Source of the DNA: Tsuneonella deserti
Lineage (GTDB): Bacteria > Pseudomonadota > Alphaproteobacteria > Sphingomonadales > Sphingomonadaceae
Direction of reading: 5' to 3'
Assembly (NCBI RefSeq): GCF_014644315.1
Contig: NZ_BMKL01000001.1
Coordinates: forward strand, 2,305,001 to 2,369,000
Length of the DNA: 64,000 nucleotides
In this document: positions 22,855 through 32,047 of the stretch, piece after piece
How positions within the stretch are numbered: the stretch's first letter is position 1
Layout of the letters: each line of letters starts with the position of its first letter
Notes under the pieces: generated by a model
The model's database searches: none
Told to the model about the DNA's origin: nothing
What the model saw: only the letters and a program-made list of their open reading frames with translations
Program-made: the position numbers and the translations under genes

Positions 22855-25370
22855 GCGACGATGTTCACCAGCCGGTCGGGCACCACGATCACCTTGCGCA
22901 CCTGAGCTCCATCGAGCGAACGCTGGACCTTGTCCGACGCCAGCGCAAGCGCTTCGAGCTCGGGCCCCGGCAGGCCCTTGGCCACTGTCAGCGTATCGCG
23001 CAGCTTTCCCTTCACCTGGACCGCGATGGTGACTTCGTCTTCCACCAGCATTGCAGGGTCGACATCGGGCCACGCGCTTTCCGCGACCAGCCCGGCGCCG
23101 CCCATCGCCGCGTGCAGAGATTCGGCAAGGTGCGGCATCATCGGCGAAATGAGGCGAGGCAGCAGACGGAGCGCCTCGGCCCGGTCGGGACCGGGGGCAG
23201 CCCGGTCGATCGCGCCAACGAATTCATAGATCTTCGCTACCGCCTTGTTGAACGCCAGGGCCTCCACGTCGGCGGCGACCCCGGCGATCGTCCGGTGAGT
23301 GAGGCGAGCCAGCGACTTGTCCCCTTCGCCCTCCATCGAGGGAGTAGCGCTTGCCAGACGCCACAGGCGCTGCACGAACCGGCCGCATCCTTCGATGCCC
23401 GCTTCGGACCACGGCAAGTCGCGCTCCGGCGGGGAATCCGAAAGCATGAACCAGCGCACGGCATCGGCGCCGTAGCGGTCGACCATCGCGTCGGGGTCGA
23501 CGACGTTCTTCTTCGACTTCGACATCTTGACGACCTTGCCGATCGTCACCGCCGCGCCATCCGCCTTCAGGGTGGCGCCGTTGCCCGAGCGCTCCACTTC
23601 TTCCGGTCCAAACCAGACTTCCCGCCCATCGGCCCGGCGCGAGTAAGTTTCGTGCGTGACCATCCCTTGAGTAAAGAGCGAAGCAAACGGCTCGGCGAAG
23701 TCGATCATTCCAATATGATTGAGCGCACGCGTCCAGAAGCGCGCATACAGCAGGTGCAGGATCGCATGCTCGATGCCGCCGATGTATTGTTCGACCGGCA
23801 GCCACCGGGCGACTTCCTCCTTGTCGAACGGCTTGTCGGCAGGTTGGCTGGCAAAGCGCAGGAAATACCAGCTCGAATCGACGAAGGTGTCGAGCGTGTC
23901 GGTCTCGCGGGTCGCCGCGCCGCCGCACGAGGGGCAAGTCGTGTACTTCCACGTCGGATGACGCTCGAGCGGGTTACCCGGGGTCTTAAAGTCGACATCC
24001 TCGGGCAGCACGACCGGGAGCTGGTCCTCGGGCACCGGGACGATCCCGCACACTGCGCAATGAATGAACGGGATCGGCGTGCCCCAATAGCGCTGGCGCG
24101 AGACGCCCCAGTCGCGCAGGCGCCATACAGTTCGGCCCTCGCCGCGTCCTTGGGCTTCGAGCCGCCGAATCACTTCCTGCTTCGCGTCCTCCACGGACAT
24201 CCCGTCGAGGAACTCCGAATTGACGAGGATGCCTTCGCCCGATTCGGCTTCGCCCGCAAACGGCTCGCCGGCCTCGTCCGCGCGCGCGGCGACGACGCGC
24301 GGGATCGGCAACCCGTATTTCGTTGCGAATTCGAAGTCGCGCTGGTCGTGGCCTGGCACCGCCATGATCGCGCCGGTCCCGTAATCCATCAGCACGAAAT
24401 TGGCGATGAACACCGGCAGGTATGCGCCAGTGAACGGGTGCTTCGCCCCGATGCCGGTATCGAAGCCTAGCTTCTCGGCTGTCTCCAACTCCGCCGCGGT
24501 GGTCCCGCCGCGCTTGACCTGCTCGATGAACCTGGCCGCGTCGCAGTTCATCGCCGCCACGCCCTGGGCCACCGGATGGTCGGGCGCGACCGCAACGAAC
24601 GTCGCGCCGAAGATCGTGTCGGGCCGCGTTGTGTAGACGGGCAGACTGTCGCCGTTCGACAGGTCGAACGAGAACTGCAGGCCCTTGCTCTTGCCGATCC
24701 AGTTCTCCTGCATCAGCAGAACCTTGTCGGGCCACTGGTCAAGCGCGCCCAACCCCTCGAGCAGCTCCTCGGCGAACTGCGTGATCTTGAGGAACCACTG
24801 CGACAGTTTGCGCCGCTCGATCGCCGCGCCCGAGCGCCAGCCCTTGCCGTCGATCACCTGTTCATTGGCGAGCACGGTCATGTCGACCGGGTCCCAGTTT
24901 ACCTCGCTCTCCTTGCGATAGACGAGCCCGGCTTCGTAGAGCTTCAGGAACAGCGCCTGCTCGTGCCCGTAATATTCGGGATCGCAGGTGGCGAATTCCC
25001 GGCTCCAGTCGAGCGCAAAGCCCAAGCGCTTCAGCTGCGATTTCATGTGCGCGATGTTGGCCCGGGTCCATCCGCCGGGATGAACGCCCTTTTCCATCGC
25101 GGCGTTTTCCGCCGGCATCCCAAACGCGTCCCACCCCATTGGGTGGAGCACTTCATGCCCCGTCATCCGCTTGTAGCGCGCCAGCACGTCGCCCATCGTG
25201 TAATTGCGCACATGGCCGACGTGGATTCGCCCCGACGGATATGGGAACATTTCGAGCACGTAGCTCTTGGGCTTGCTGCTCGCGCTGTCGGCGCGGAAGC
25301 TTTCCGCCTCATCCCAGGCGCGCTGCCACTTCGTATCGGCGGTGGCGGGGTTGAAGCGTTCCGAAGTCAT
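22851..25370 (-). CDS. leuS: Leucyl-tRNA synthetase
   Basis: An 839-residue class I aminoacyl-tRNA synthetase that charges tRNA-Leu. The HIGH-type motif reads HVGH (residues 50-53) after PYPSGRI, and KMSKS lies around residue 615. The CP1 editing domain includes the [20 protein letters not shown] block. A zinc-ribbon-like CxxC pair is present (CAVC; CPSC). The C-terminal anticodon-binding and leucine-specific domains are complete. First gene of leuS-lptE-holA. Confidence 0.98.
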   Translation of the reverse strand: MTSERFNPATADTKWQRAWDEAESFRADSASSKPKSYVLEMFPYPSGRIHVGHVRNYTMGDVLARYKRMTGHEVLHPMGWDAFGMPAENAAMEKGVHPGGWTRANIAHMKSQLKRLGFALDWSREFATCDPEYYGHEQALFLKLYEAGLVYRKESEVNWDPVDMTVLANEQVIDGKGWRSGAAIERRKLSQWFLKITQFAEELLEGLGALDQWPDKVLLMQENWIGKSKGLQFSFDLSNGDSLPVYTTRPDTIFGATFVAVAPDHPVAQGVAAMNCDAARFIEQVKRGGTTAAELETAEKLGFDTGIGAKHPFTGAYLPVFIANFVLMDYGTGAIMAVPGHDQRDFEFATKYGLPIPRVVAARADEAGEPFAGEAESGEGILVNSEFLDGMSVEDAKQEVIRRLEAQGRGEGRTVWRLRDWGVSRQRYWGTPIPFIHCAVCGIVPVPEDQLPVVLPEDVDFKTPGNPLERHPTWKYTTCPSCGGAATRETDTLDTFVDSSWYFLRFASQPADKPFDKEEVARWLPVEQYIGGIEHAILHLLYARFWTRALNHIGMIDFAEPFASLFTQGMVTHETYSRRADGREVWFGPEEVERSGNGATLKADGAAVTIGKVVKMSKSKKNVVDPDAMVDRYGADAVRWFMLSDSPPERDLPWSEAGIEGCGRFVQRLWRLASATPSMEGEGDKSLARLTHRTIAGVAADVEALAFNKAVAKIYEFVGAIDRAAPGPDRAEALRLLPRLISPMMPHLAESLHAAMGGAGLVAESAWPDVDPAMLVEDEVTIAVQVKGKLRDTLTVAKGLPGPELEALALASDKVQRSLDGAQVRKVIVVPDRLVNIVA

Positions 25371-25387
25371 GCTGCTGCCTTAGCCCT

Positions 25388-25410
25388 CGCCCTCGGCTTG
25401 TCGAAGGGCG
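25388..25410. repeat. Short GC-rich stem-loop resembling a dispersed sphingomonad repeat
   Basis: CGCCCT and AGGGCG flank a core read on the minus strand as CTTCGACAAGCCGAG. The sequence resembles the CTTCGACAAGCTCAG-type small repeat found in many copies in proteobacterial genomes. It lies in the 107 bp between leuS and the DUF3576 gene, upstream of leuS. Only one copy is obvious here; the repeat identity is from memory. Confidence 0.35.
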
Positions 25411-25477
25411 ACTGACACCGCGAGCGCTTGATAATAGTCCTTTACCTGTCGCTCACGATCGGCGGCAGGTCGCCGTG

Positions 25478-25930
25478 TCAGCCGGCGATGGCCTGACGGC
25501 GCAACTGACGCGCCTTGGTCAGGATGATGTCTTCCAGCTTCTGCACGGTGGCTGCCTGCACCGGAGCATCGACCCATTGGCCGCCTTGCGAAACCTGGCG
25601 GCTCGCAGCGACGCGCACCGCGTCGGCGCGCAAGTCCCGATCGAGGATCGAAACCGTCATCTTCACCCGTTCATTGGGATCGCGCGGATTGGTGTACCAA
25701 TCGGTCACGATGACGCCGCCGGCGCTGTCCGACTGGAGGAGCGGTGCGAAGCTCACCGTCTCAACCGCTGCCCGCCACAGGTAGGCATTGACGCCGATGG
25801 TCGTCACCTGGCTTGCAGCGAGATCGGCCTTGGGCCGCTCGTTCTGGGCACCGCAGGCGGCGAGCGCGGCAAGGACGGCAGTCACCGCGACGGCGCGGGT
25901 CAAACGGATGGGGCGCGAAATGGCGGTCAT
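25478..25930 (-). CDS. DUF3576 domain-containing lipoprotein
   Basis: A 150-residue probable lipoprotein with a signal peptide ending LAALAAC (Cys26). The mature part has the DUF3576 pattern: TTIGVNAYLWRAAVETVSF, GGVIVTDWYTNPRDPNERVK, and a C-terminal DIILTKARQLRRQ. Function is unknown. Genes of this family sit just upstream of leuS-lptE-holA across alphaproteobacteria, as here, which suggests an envelope role near LPS assembly. The ATG at 25930 is preferred; an ATG at 25963 is also possible and would add 11 residues before the signal. Confidence 0.82.
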   Translation of the reverse strand: MTAISRPIRLTRAVAVTAVLAALAACGAQNERPKADLAASQVTTIGVNAYLWRAAVETVSFAPLLQSDSAGGVIVTDWYTNPRDPNERVKMTVSILDRDLRADAVRVAASRQVSQGGQWVDAPVQAATVQKLEDIILTKARQLRRQAIAG

Positions 25931-26263
25931 GCTCGTGGCAACGTCCTCAATGGTGTCTTGCATCGCCTCTAGTCGGGCCGGGCGGCGCGGGCAAGCATCG
26001 CCTCCCATCCCTGCCCACCGGCAGTGAACGCGGTGTGAATCGCGTCGCCGCATGCGGGTGTTGGCTGCATGCAACAGTTCGGTCCGTAAATTTGTCCTGC
26101 TTTTGGAATGGCTAGCCAAGTGCTTGTCCTGACTTTACCTATTATCTTGATGGGAAGCATCTCCATTGAGTCGTGTCCGGCAAAAGCCGGGTGACTCAGC
26201 GGACGTTAAGGCAACAAGGTCTTTGTTCGCGCGCGGGCAGAGTTTTTGTGTGAGGGACAACAG
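25931..26263. other. 333 bp intergenic region with a putative promoter and structured leader
   Basis: No convincing gene. It separates the divergent DUF3576 and unknown exported-protein genes. The right half is unusually A/T-rich for this window and contains a palindrome TGGCTAGCCA (26109-26118), a TATTAT box (26140-26145) that could be a -10 element for rightward transcription, and a hairpin at 26167-26198. A start near 26152 would give a leader of about 110 nt. The left half (25964-26100) shows no structure I can name. Confidence 0.45.
26167..26198 (+). ncRNA. Two-part hairpin, candidate cis-regulatory leader element
   Basis: TGAGTC pairs with GACTCA (6 bp) outside, and CCGGC with GCCGG (5 bp) inside, closed by an AAAA tetraloop, with a GTGT/GT internal bulge between the stems. 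It would lie in the transcribed leader of the gene at 26264, about 66 nt before the start codon. No known riboswitch class was recognised and no terminator T-run follows, so action at the level of stability, translation or protein binding is more likely. Existence as an RNA element is inferred. Confidence 0.35.
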
Positions 26264-27031
26264 GTGGCAGGCGCAGGCAGTGCGAAAAGCAGGAAGGTGG
26301 TCCGGGAGCGGCTCGCTCCTGCCCTGATCGCTGTCTCGCTCGCGCTGGGTGCGGTCCCGACTGCGGGTCTCGCAGTCACTGCGGTCAGCACGGCACCGGT
26401 CGTGGCTTCGAAGTCGATTCTTCCGTTTACTCCCGCCAATGTCGATCCCGCAATTGCGCGCCGGGTCGCAGCCAGCATCGCGGCTCGTGGACAGGAGATG
26501 CGGTTTACTCCGGCGGGCACTTCGTTGGAGCGTGACCGCGTCGTTACCGTGGCAATCCGTGTGGACCGCGATGTGGCCCGGGCTATCTCCGTGCGCAGTG
26601 CCATCAAGGCGGCCCAGGGCGAGGCTGGCCTGGCGCCCTCGCTCGCCGCGCTCTCACCTGCGCGGGTGAATCTCGGCATCTCGCGCGGCTATCAGAGCTT
26701 CGCCAAGCCCAGCGCCCCCGCGCTGGATCTGAAGAAGGTCGACTTGCCCGATCTCGCCAGCTTCCGCCCGCGGGAAGGAGTGAAGGACACCCCGGGACGT
26801 CTCCAGCCGCGTATCGCTCTGGAGTCGGAAAGCCGCACCGGACGCAGCCGTGGCACCCTCGAAGGTGCCGGCGAGCAGGCGGTTGATCTTGGCGCGGGTT
26901 ATCGCCTGTCACGCAACCTCAACCTGACCGCCGGCGTGCGCCTGACTCAGGATCGCGACCGCCTCGCGCCCCTGACCGACGCGGTGCGCGACGATCAGGC
27001 GGTTTACGTGGGCACCCAGTTCCGATTCTAG
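26264..27031 (+). CDS. Hypothetical exported protein with beta-barrel-like C-terminus
   Basis: Not recognised. A 255-residue protein with an N-terminal KSRKVVRER stretch and a signal-like hydrophobic segment (about residues 21-41). The middle is a mix of helix and loop. The last 50 residues alternate polar and hydrophobic (YRLSRNLNLTAGVRL, AVYVGTQFRF) and end in Phe, like a beta-signal of outer-membrane proteins, but there are too few strands for a full barrel. The GTG at 26264 is chosen because GAGGG sits 7 bases upstream; a TTG at 26246 is possible. An intrinsic terminator follows the stop, so the gene is probably monocistronic. Confidence 0.65.
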   Translation: MAGAGSAKSRKVVRERLAPALIAVSLALGAVPTAGLAVTAVSTAPVVASKSILPFTPANVDPAIARRVAASIAARGQEMRFTPAGTSLERDRVVTVAIRVDRDVARAISVRSAIKAAQGEAGLAPSLAALSPARVNLGISRGYQSFAKPSAPALDLKKVDLPDLASFRPREGVKDTPGRLQPRIALESESRTGRSRGTLEGAGEQAVDLGAGYRLSRNLNLTAGVRLTQDRDRLAPLTDAVRDDQAVYVGTQFRF

Positions 27032-27054
27032 CGGCGCCAGCCCTGACACCATCG

Positions 27055-27083
27055 CCCCGCCCGGCATCCGCGGCGGGGTTTTT
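27055..27083 (+). terminator. Intrinsic terminator
   Basis: CCCCGCC pairs perfectly with GGCGGGG over a 10 nt loop and is followed by five T residues. It ends transcription of the exported-protein gene 23 bp after its stop and insulates the phbB gene. Confidence 0.85.
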
Positions 27084-27144
27084 GTTGCGCGAGCAACCCG
27101 TTCGCCTAGTCTTCCCTGACAATAGAACAGGATGAGGAGCCGTC

Positions 27145-27867
27145 ATGGCGCGCGTTGCAATTGTCACCGGAGGGACCCGCGGGATCGGCGCTGCAATCAG
27201 CCTGGCGTTGATGAAGCAAGGCCGAACCGTCGTCGCCAATTACGCCGGCAACGAAGCGAAAGCCCGCGAATTCTCCGACGCTCACGGGATCAGGGCCTAC
27301 AAGTGGGATGTCGGCGATCATCAGGCATGTCTCGACGGCTGCGCGCAGGTGACGCAGGAAGTGGGGCCGGTTGATATCGTGGTCAACAATGCCGGGATCA
27401 CGCGCGACGGGACGCTGGCGCGAATGAACTTCGACGACTGGAACGATGTCATGCGAGTGAACCTGGGTGGTTGCTTCAACATGGCCAAGGCGTGCTTTCC
27501 CGGCATGGTTGAGCGCGGCTGGGGCCGGATCGTCAATATCGGAAGCATCAACGGCCAAGCGGGGCAGTACGGCCAGGTCAACTATGCTGCCGCCAAGAGC
27601 GGCATCCACGGGTTCACCAAGGCGCTGGCACAGGAAGGCGCGAAGAAGGGCGTGACCGTCAATGCCATCGCGCCAGGCTACATCGACACGGACATGGTCG
27701 CCGCCGTCCCCCCGCCAGTGCTGGAAAAGATCGTTGCCAAGATTCCCGTCGGCCGGCTGGGCCATGCTGAGGAAATCGCGCGCGGCGTCGTCTTTCTGAC
27801 AAGCGAGGACGCCGGGTTCGTCACCGGTTCGACAATGAGTATCAATGGCGGGCAGCACATGTATTGA
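27145..27867 (+). CDS. phbB: Acetoacetyl-CoA reductase
   Basis: A 240-residue SDR matching PhbB, which reduces acetoacetyl-CoA to (R)-3-hydroxybutyryl-CoA with NADPH for polyhydroxybutyrate. Motifs: VTGGTRGIGAAIS, NNAGITRDGTLARM, the INGQAGQYGQVNYAAAKSG stretch with catalytic Tyr and Lys, and the C-terminal VTGSTMSINGGQHMY, which is diagnostic for PhbB. A good AGGAG site lies ahead of the ATG. No PHA synthase or ketothiolase is adjacent; the thiolase near 3 kb could serve. FabG is the main alternative, but the C-terminus favours PhbB. Confidence 0.9.
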   Translation: MARVAIVTGGTRGIGAAISLALMKQGRTVVANYAGNEAKAREFSDAHGIRAYKWDVGDHQACLDGCAQVTQEVGPVDIVVNNAGITRDGTLARMNFDDWNDVMRVNLGGCFNMAKACFPGMVERGWGRIVNIGSINGQAGQYGQVNYAAAKSGIHGFTKALAQEGAKKGVTVNAIAPGYIDTDMVAAVPPPVLEKIVAKIPVGRLGHAEEIARGVVFLTSEDAGFVTGSTMSINGGQHMY

Positions 27868-27913
27868 GGGGCCCGAAGTCCCTGCAAACCGCGGGGTGCG
27901 AAGAGGTATCCGA

Positions 27914-29188
27914 GTGACACTCAGCGAAAACCTTCTCGAAAAAGTGCTCGTCCGTGCCGTCCGCAAGGGGGTATTGGTGGTGACGCGCTCCGATGGCACC
28001 AGCCGCAGCTTCGGCACCCCTGTTGCCGGCTATCCCGAAGTGGCGATCCGCCTGTGCGACAAGCGTGTCGCGCGCGACGTGCTGACCGATCTCCGCCTGG
28101 GCTTTGGCGAGGCCTACATGGACGGACGGATCGCGATCGAGCGCGGCGATGTCATGCAGCTCGTCTCGCTCATGCGCGCCAACAGCCGCTGGGAGGAGGG
28201 CCGCAGCCTTGCGCCACCTTCGATGGGGCGGCGCATCGGTAATCGCATTGTCTCGCTCACGCGTTCGTTCAACGATCCGCGCCGCTCGCGTAGAAACGTC
28301 GCGCACCATTACGACATCGGCAACGATCTCTACCGCTTGATGCTCGATGTGGAGCATATGCAGTACAGCTGCGCCTACTGGCCCCGCGACGGGATGACTC
28401 TCGGCGAAGCGCAGGAGGCCAAGCTGGCCCATATCGCGGCGAAGCTCCATCTCAAGCCCGGCAACAAGGTACTCGATATCGGATGCGGCTGGGGCGGCAT
28501 GGCGATCTTCCTGGCGAAACGTGCGGGGGTGGAAGTTCTCGGTATTACGTTGAGCGCCGAACAGCTGGATCTCGCCAGGGAGCGGGCGGCTCAGGCCGGC
28601 GTGGCCGACAAGGTCCGGTTTGAACTGGTCGATTATCGCGATCTCGCTGCGAGGGGCGAGCGCTTCGATCGGATCGTTTCAGTGGGGATGTTCGAGCATG
28701 TGGGACAGCCTCAGTTCGAAACCTTCTTTCGTGCATGCGCCACGATGTTGGCCGACGACGGCGTCATGCTGCTGCACACCATCGGCCGTTTCGGGACACC
28801 TGGCAGGACCGATGCGTTCACGGAGAAATACGTTTTTCCCGGCGGCTACATCCCGGCGTTGAGCGAAACCGTCGCCGCGAGTGAAAAGGTGCGCCTCATC
28901 GCCACCGACGTCGAGACCCTGCGCCTGCACTACGCTTACACAATCCATGAATGGTACCGGCGCTGCATGGAGCATCGGCACAAGATCGTTGCGCTCTATG
29001 ACGAACGGTTCTTCCGCATGTGGACGTTCTATCTCGCCGGGGCGGCGACAATTTTCGAGAGCGGGGGAATGGGCAATTATCAGATCCAGTACGTGAGGAA
29101 CCGGCATGCGCTTCCCATTGCACGTGGTTATTTGCAGGAAAACGAGCAGGCGCTGCTGACCGAGCATGCCAGCTCGCCTGGTCAGTAG
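27914..29188 (+). CDS. cfa: Cyclopropane-fatty-acyl-phospholipid synthase family protein
   Basis: A 424-residue SAM-dependent enzyme that adds a methylene across double bonds of phospholipid acyl chains. Motifs: an N-terminal lipid-binding domain, HHYDIGNDLYRLML, HMQYSCAYW with the conserved Cys, SAM motif VLDIGCGWGGMA, and MFEHVG. The start is GTG 27914, supported by AAGAGG seven bases upstream; an earlier in-frame codon at 27845 overlaps phbB. Related methyltransferases of this family make other lipid modifications, so the product is inferred. It follows phbB by 46 bp. Confidence 0.9.
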   Translation: MTLSENLLEKVLVRAVRKGVLVVTRSDGTSRSFGTPVAGYPEVAIRLCDKRVARDVLTDLRLGFGEAYMDGRIAIERGDVMQLVSLMRANSRWEEGRSLAPPSMGRRIGNRIVSLTRSFNDPRRSRRNVAHHYDIGNDLYRLMLDVEHMQYSCAYWPRDGMTLGEAQEAKLAHIAAKLHLKPGNKVLDIGCGWGGMAIFLAKRAGVEVLGITLSAEQLDLARERAAQAGVADKVRFELVDYRDLAARGERFDRIVSVGMFEHVGQPQFETFFRACATMLADDGVMLLHTIGRFGTPGRTDAFTEKYVFPGGYIPALSETVAASEKVRLIATDVETLRLHYAYTIHEWYRRCMEHRHKIVALYDERFFRMWTFYLAGAATIFESGGMGNYQIQYVRNRHALPIARGYLQENEQALLTEHASSPGQ

Positions 29189-29196
29189 AGCTGCCG

Positions 29197-29430
29197 GTGG
29201 AGGGAACCCCCTACCATCCGCCCGTCAAGCGATCGGTCGAGATCGCAGGCCACAAGACATCGATCAGCCTGGAGCCCTGGTTCTGGGACAGCTTGAGGGA
29301 AGCAGCGGCGCAGCGCGGCATGGGGATCAACGCTCTGGTCGCGAAGATCGACGAGGAGCGGATCGCTTCGCCGACGCCGTGCGGACTTGCGGGAGCAATC
29401 CGCCTTTGGCTGGTCACCAATCTCCCATGA
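29197..29430 (+). CDS. Ribbon-helix-helix domain protein (RHH_4-like)
   Basis: A 77-residue protein that fits the RHH_4 family: a beta-strand region (RSVEIAGHKTSISL), then EPWFWDSLREAAAQRGMGIN and a second helix ALVAKIDEER, closing with GAIRLWLV. Such proteins are predicted DNA-binding dimers of unknown target, usually stand-alone in alphaproteobacteria. The start is GTG 29197, eight bases after the cfa stop, so it is probably co-transcribed with cfa. The same frame is open further upstream only through cfa antisense-like sequence in another frame, which is rejected. Confidence 0.75.
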   Translation: MEGTPYHPPVKRSVEIAGHKTSISLEPWFWDSLREAAAQRGMGINALVAKIDEERIASPTPCGLAGAIRLWLVTNLP

Positions 29431-29460
29431 AAAACGGGCGGAGCCGCTATGGCCCGCCCG
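29430..29460 (-). terminator. Intrinsic terminator for the DESFPASDPP-protein gene
   Basis: Read on the minus strand, CGGGCGG pairs with CCGCCCG across a 12 nt loop and is followed by TTTTT. It is 40 bp past the stop of the small leftward gene. The stem begins right at the end of the convergent RHH gene. Confidence 0.7.
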
Positions 29461-29499
29461 CTTCTCGCCCCGTCAGGAGCGATCCAGCCCGTTGCTCCT

Positions 29500-29742
29500 T
29501 CAATAGGTCGCCGGGGGATCGCTGGCGGGGAAGCTTTCGTCGCTCGCCTGGTCGGCCTTGTCCCAATCGCGAGCGGTATCGTCGCGCATTGATTCCGGGC
29601 CGGCATTTCGTACTGGAGAGGGTCCACTTGAGGGCTGGCCACCGGCAAATGCGGCGCGCCCCTCATGACCGGCGTTCTTCTGGTAGTATTGATATCCGAC
29701 GTAGCCGAGGGCGCCGAGCGCCGCGAGTTTCAGCAAGGCCAT
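29500..29742 (-). CDS. Small membrane protein with C-terminal DESFPASDPP motif
   Basis: An 80-residue protein with a short hydrophobic N-terminal helix (MALLKLAALGALGYVGYQYY) and a hydrophilic tail ending DKADQASDESFPASDPPATY. The tail motif recurs, in my recollection, at the end of many small uncharacterised proteins in alphaproteobacteria and other groups; no function is assigned. A strong AAGGAG site eight bases before the ATG at 29742 fixes the start. It lies downstream of murA on the same strand, 63 bp after the murA stop, and has its own terminator. Confidence 0.75.
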   Translation of the reverse strand: MALLKLAALGALGYVGYQYYQKNAGHEGRAAFAGGQPSSGPSPVRNAGPESMRDDTARDWDKADQASDESFPASDPPATY

Positions 29743-29805
29743 TGCGAGGTCTCCTTCTTGGCTGATCAACGCCGACGGAGGCAGTCGTTTCCCGCAAATG
29801 CGACT

Positions 29806-31089
29806 CTATTCGTCGCCAACCCGCTCCACTTGGGCGCCGACGAGGGCGAGCTTCTCTTCCAGCCGCTCGTATCCGCGGTCGAGGTGGTAGAGACGCCGCA
29901 CCTCGGTCTGCCCTTCGGCGGCGAGCCCGGCGATCACCAGGCTCATCGAGGCGCGCAGGTCGGTGGCCATCACTTCGGCCCCGGTCAGCTTGCCGACGCC
30001 GTGCACGATGGCGGTTCGGCCCGACGTTTCGATGTGCGCACCCATTCGGTTGAGCTCGGGTACATGCATGTAGCGGTTTTCGAAGATGGTCTCGTGAAGC
30101 ACGCTGGTGCCCTCGGCGACCGTCAGCAGCGCCATGAGCTGCGCCTGCATGTCGGTCGCCAAGCCCGGATAGGGCGCGGTCGACAGGTTGACTGCGCGCA
30201 GCGGCCCTTCCGCAGTGACCCGCACGCCCTTCTTTTCGGCTTCTGCACGTACCCCGATATTGCGCAACGCGTGCAGCGTCGCCGACATATCGTGCACCTC
30301 TGCTCCCTCCAGCAGTACATCGCCCCCCGTGATTGCCGCGGCGCAGGCGTACGAACCCGCCTCGATGCGGTCGGCCATTACGCGGTAGGTCGCGCCGTGC
30401 AGGCGCCTGACCCCGTGGATCGTGATGTCCGAGGTGCCAATTCCCTCGATCTCGGCTCCCATTGCCACGAGCAGGTTGCACAGGTCGACGATCTCGGGTT
30501 CGCGCGCGGCGTTGTACAGGCGGCACGTGCCGCTGGCGAGCGCCGCGGCCATCAGCGCGTTCTCGGTCGCGCCGACGGACACGACCGGAAAGTCGTACTC
30601 CCCGCCGGGCAGGCCACCATCGGGGGCGCGTGCCCGCACGTAGCCTTGGGCCAGCTCGATCTCGGCGCCGAATGCTTCGAGAGCTTTCAAGTGCAGGTCG
30701 ATCGGCCGGTTGCCGATCGCGCAGCCTCCCGGGAGCGATACGGTCGCCTCACCCATCCGGGCAAGCATCGGGCCGAGCACCAGGATCGAAGCGCGCATCT
30801 TGCGCACCAGATCGTAGGGCGCGACCGTGCCGGTGATCCGCGTCGCCTCCAGCGTCATGACCCGGCCGAAGTCCTCCGGCCGATTGCCCTGGATCACCGT
30901 GGTCACCCCGAACTGGTTCATCAGGTGCTGGAATCCATCGATGTCGGCCAGGCGCGGCAGGTTGCGCAATGTCACGGGCTCATCCGTCAGCAGCGCGCAC
31001 GGAATCAGCGTGAGCGCGGCGTTCTTCGCACCCGAAATGGGGATGGTGCCCGACAGGCGCTTTCCGCCCTCGACGATGATCTTGTCCAT
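29806..31089 (-). CDS. murA: UDP-N-acetylglucosamine 1-carboxyvinyltransferase
   Basis: A 427-residue enzyme for the first committed step of peptidoglycan synthesis: transfer of enolpyruvate from PEP to UDP-GlcNAc. The N-terminus [20 protein letters not shown] and active-site loop [14 protein letters not shown] are typical. The reactive residue is Cys123, so the enzyme keeps the fosfomycin-sensitive cysteine. The start at ATG 31089 is set by family alignment; the frame upstream is antisense to galU. It is divergent from galU, with 79 bp between the starts. Confidence 0.97.
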   Translation of the reverse strand: MDKIIVEGGKRLSGTIPISGAKNAALTLIPCALLTDEPVTLRNLPRLADIDGFQHLMNQFGVTTVIQGNRPEDFGRVMTLEATRITGTVAPYDLVRKMRASILVLGPMLARMGEATVSLPGGCAIGNRPIDLHLKALEAFGAEIELAQGYVRARAPDGGLPGGEYDFPVVSVGATENALMAAALASGTCRLYNAAREPEIVDLCNLLVAMGAEIEGIGTSDITIHGVRRLHGATYRVMADRIEAGSYACAAAITGGDVLLEGAEVHDMSATLHALRNIGVRAEAEKKGVRVTAEGPLRAVNLSTAPYPGLATDMQAQLMALLTVAEGTSVLHETIFENRYMHVPELNRMGAHIETSGRTAIVHGVGKLTGAEVMATDLRASMSLVIAGLAAEGQTEVRRLYHLDRGYERLEEKLALVGAQVERVGDE

Positions 31090-31168
31090 CGGCGACGCTC
31101 TAGCGCGATTCGAAAGCGCCGCAAGCGGCCGGTTGCGCGGGGCGGGAGCGCTGCTATCCCCGAGGTTG

Positions 31169-32047
31169 ATGAGCAAGCATAAACCGATCCGCAAAGCGGT
31201 CTTTCCGGTCGCCGGCCTGGGAACACGTTTCCTCCCGGCTACCAAGGCGATTCCGAAAGAAATGCTGCCCGTCGTCGACCGGCCGCTGATCCAGTATGCA
31301 GTGGATGAGGCCCGCGAGGCAGGGATCGAGCAGATGATCTTCGTCACCGGCCGCGGCAAAAGCGCGATCGAGGACCACTTCGACATCGCGTTCGAACTGG
31401 AAGCGACAATGGCGGGGCGGGGAAAGGATCTGTCGGTTCTCGAGCCTACCCGGCTCATGCCCGGCGACTGCGTGTATGTCCGGCAGCAGGAGCCGCTCGG
31501 CCTCGGTCACGCGATCTGGTGCGCCCGCGACATCGTGGGCGACGAGCCATTTGCGATCTTCCTGCCGGACGAGTTGATGCACGGCAGTCCGGGGTGCATG
31601 ACGCAAATGGTTGAAGCCTACGGGGAAGTCGGCGGCAACCTCATCAGCGTGCTCGAGGTACCGCCAAGCGAAGTGTCGAGCTACGGCGTCATCGCGCCGG
31701 GCGAGGTTTCCGGCAAACTCACGGAAGTGACCGGGCTGGTGGAGAAGCCGCCCGTCGACGAGGCTCCGTCAAACAAGATCATTTCGGGCCGCTACATCCT
31801 GCAGCCGGAAGTAATGCACATGCTCGCAGCACAGGAAAAGGGTGCGGGAGGGGAAATCCAGCTGACTGACGCGATGGCGCGCATGATCGGCAGCCAACCA
31901 TTCCATGCGCTCACTTTCGACGGCCGCCGGTTCGATTGCGGCAGCAAGACCGGTTTCGTCGAGGCGACGCTGGCAATCGCGCTCGAGCGTGAGGACATGG
32001 GCGAGGAAGTGCGCACGATGGCGGAGCGTCTGCTGGACGGGTCGTGA
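31169..32047 (+). CDS. galU: UTP-glucose-1-phosphate uridylyltransferase
   Basis: A 292-residue nucleotidyltransferase making UDP-glucose for exopolysaccharide and LPS. The nucleotide-binding start is [21 protein letters not shown], followed by [20 protein letters not shown], and the active-site segments FLPDELM, LVEKPP and DCGSKTGF. The ATG at 31169 matches the family start. Its TGA overlaps the GTG of the SLC13 permease gene. It could feed the sugar-phosphate transferase near 20 kb and the glycosyltransferase near 6 kb. Confidence 0.95.
   Translation: MSKHKPIRKAVFPVAGLGTRFLPATKAIPKEMLPVVDRPLIQYAVDEAREAGIEQMIFVTGRGKSAIEDHFDIAFELEATMAGRGKDLSVLEPTRLMPGDCVYVRQQEPLGLGHAIWCARDIVGDEPFAIFLPDELMHGSPGCMTQMVEAYGEVGGNLISVLEVPPSEVSSYGVIAPGEVSGKLTEVTGLVEKPPVDEAPSNKIISGRYILQPEVMHMLAAQEKGAGGEIQLTDAMARMIGSQPFHALTFDGRRFDCGSKTGFVEATLAIALEREDMGEEVRTMAERLLDGS

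Noticed and set aside
27084..27097. GTTGC/GCAAC inverted repeat before phbB as an operator
   Set aside because: Only 5 bp arms, directly after a terminator T-run; too weak to call.
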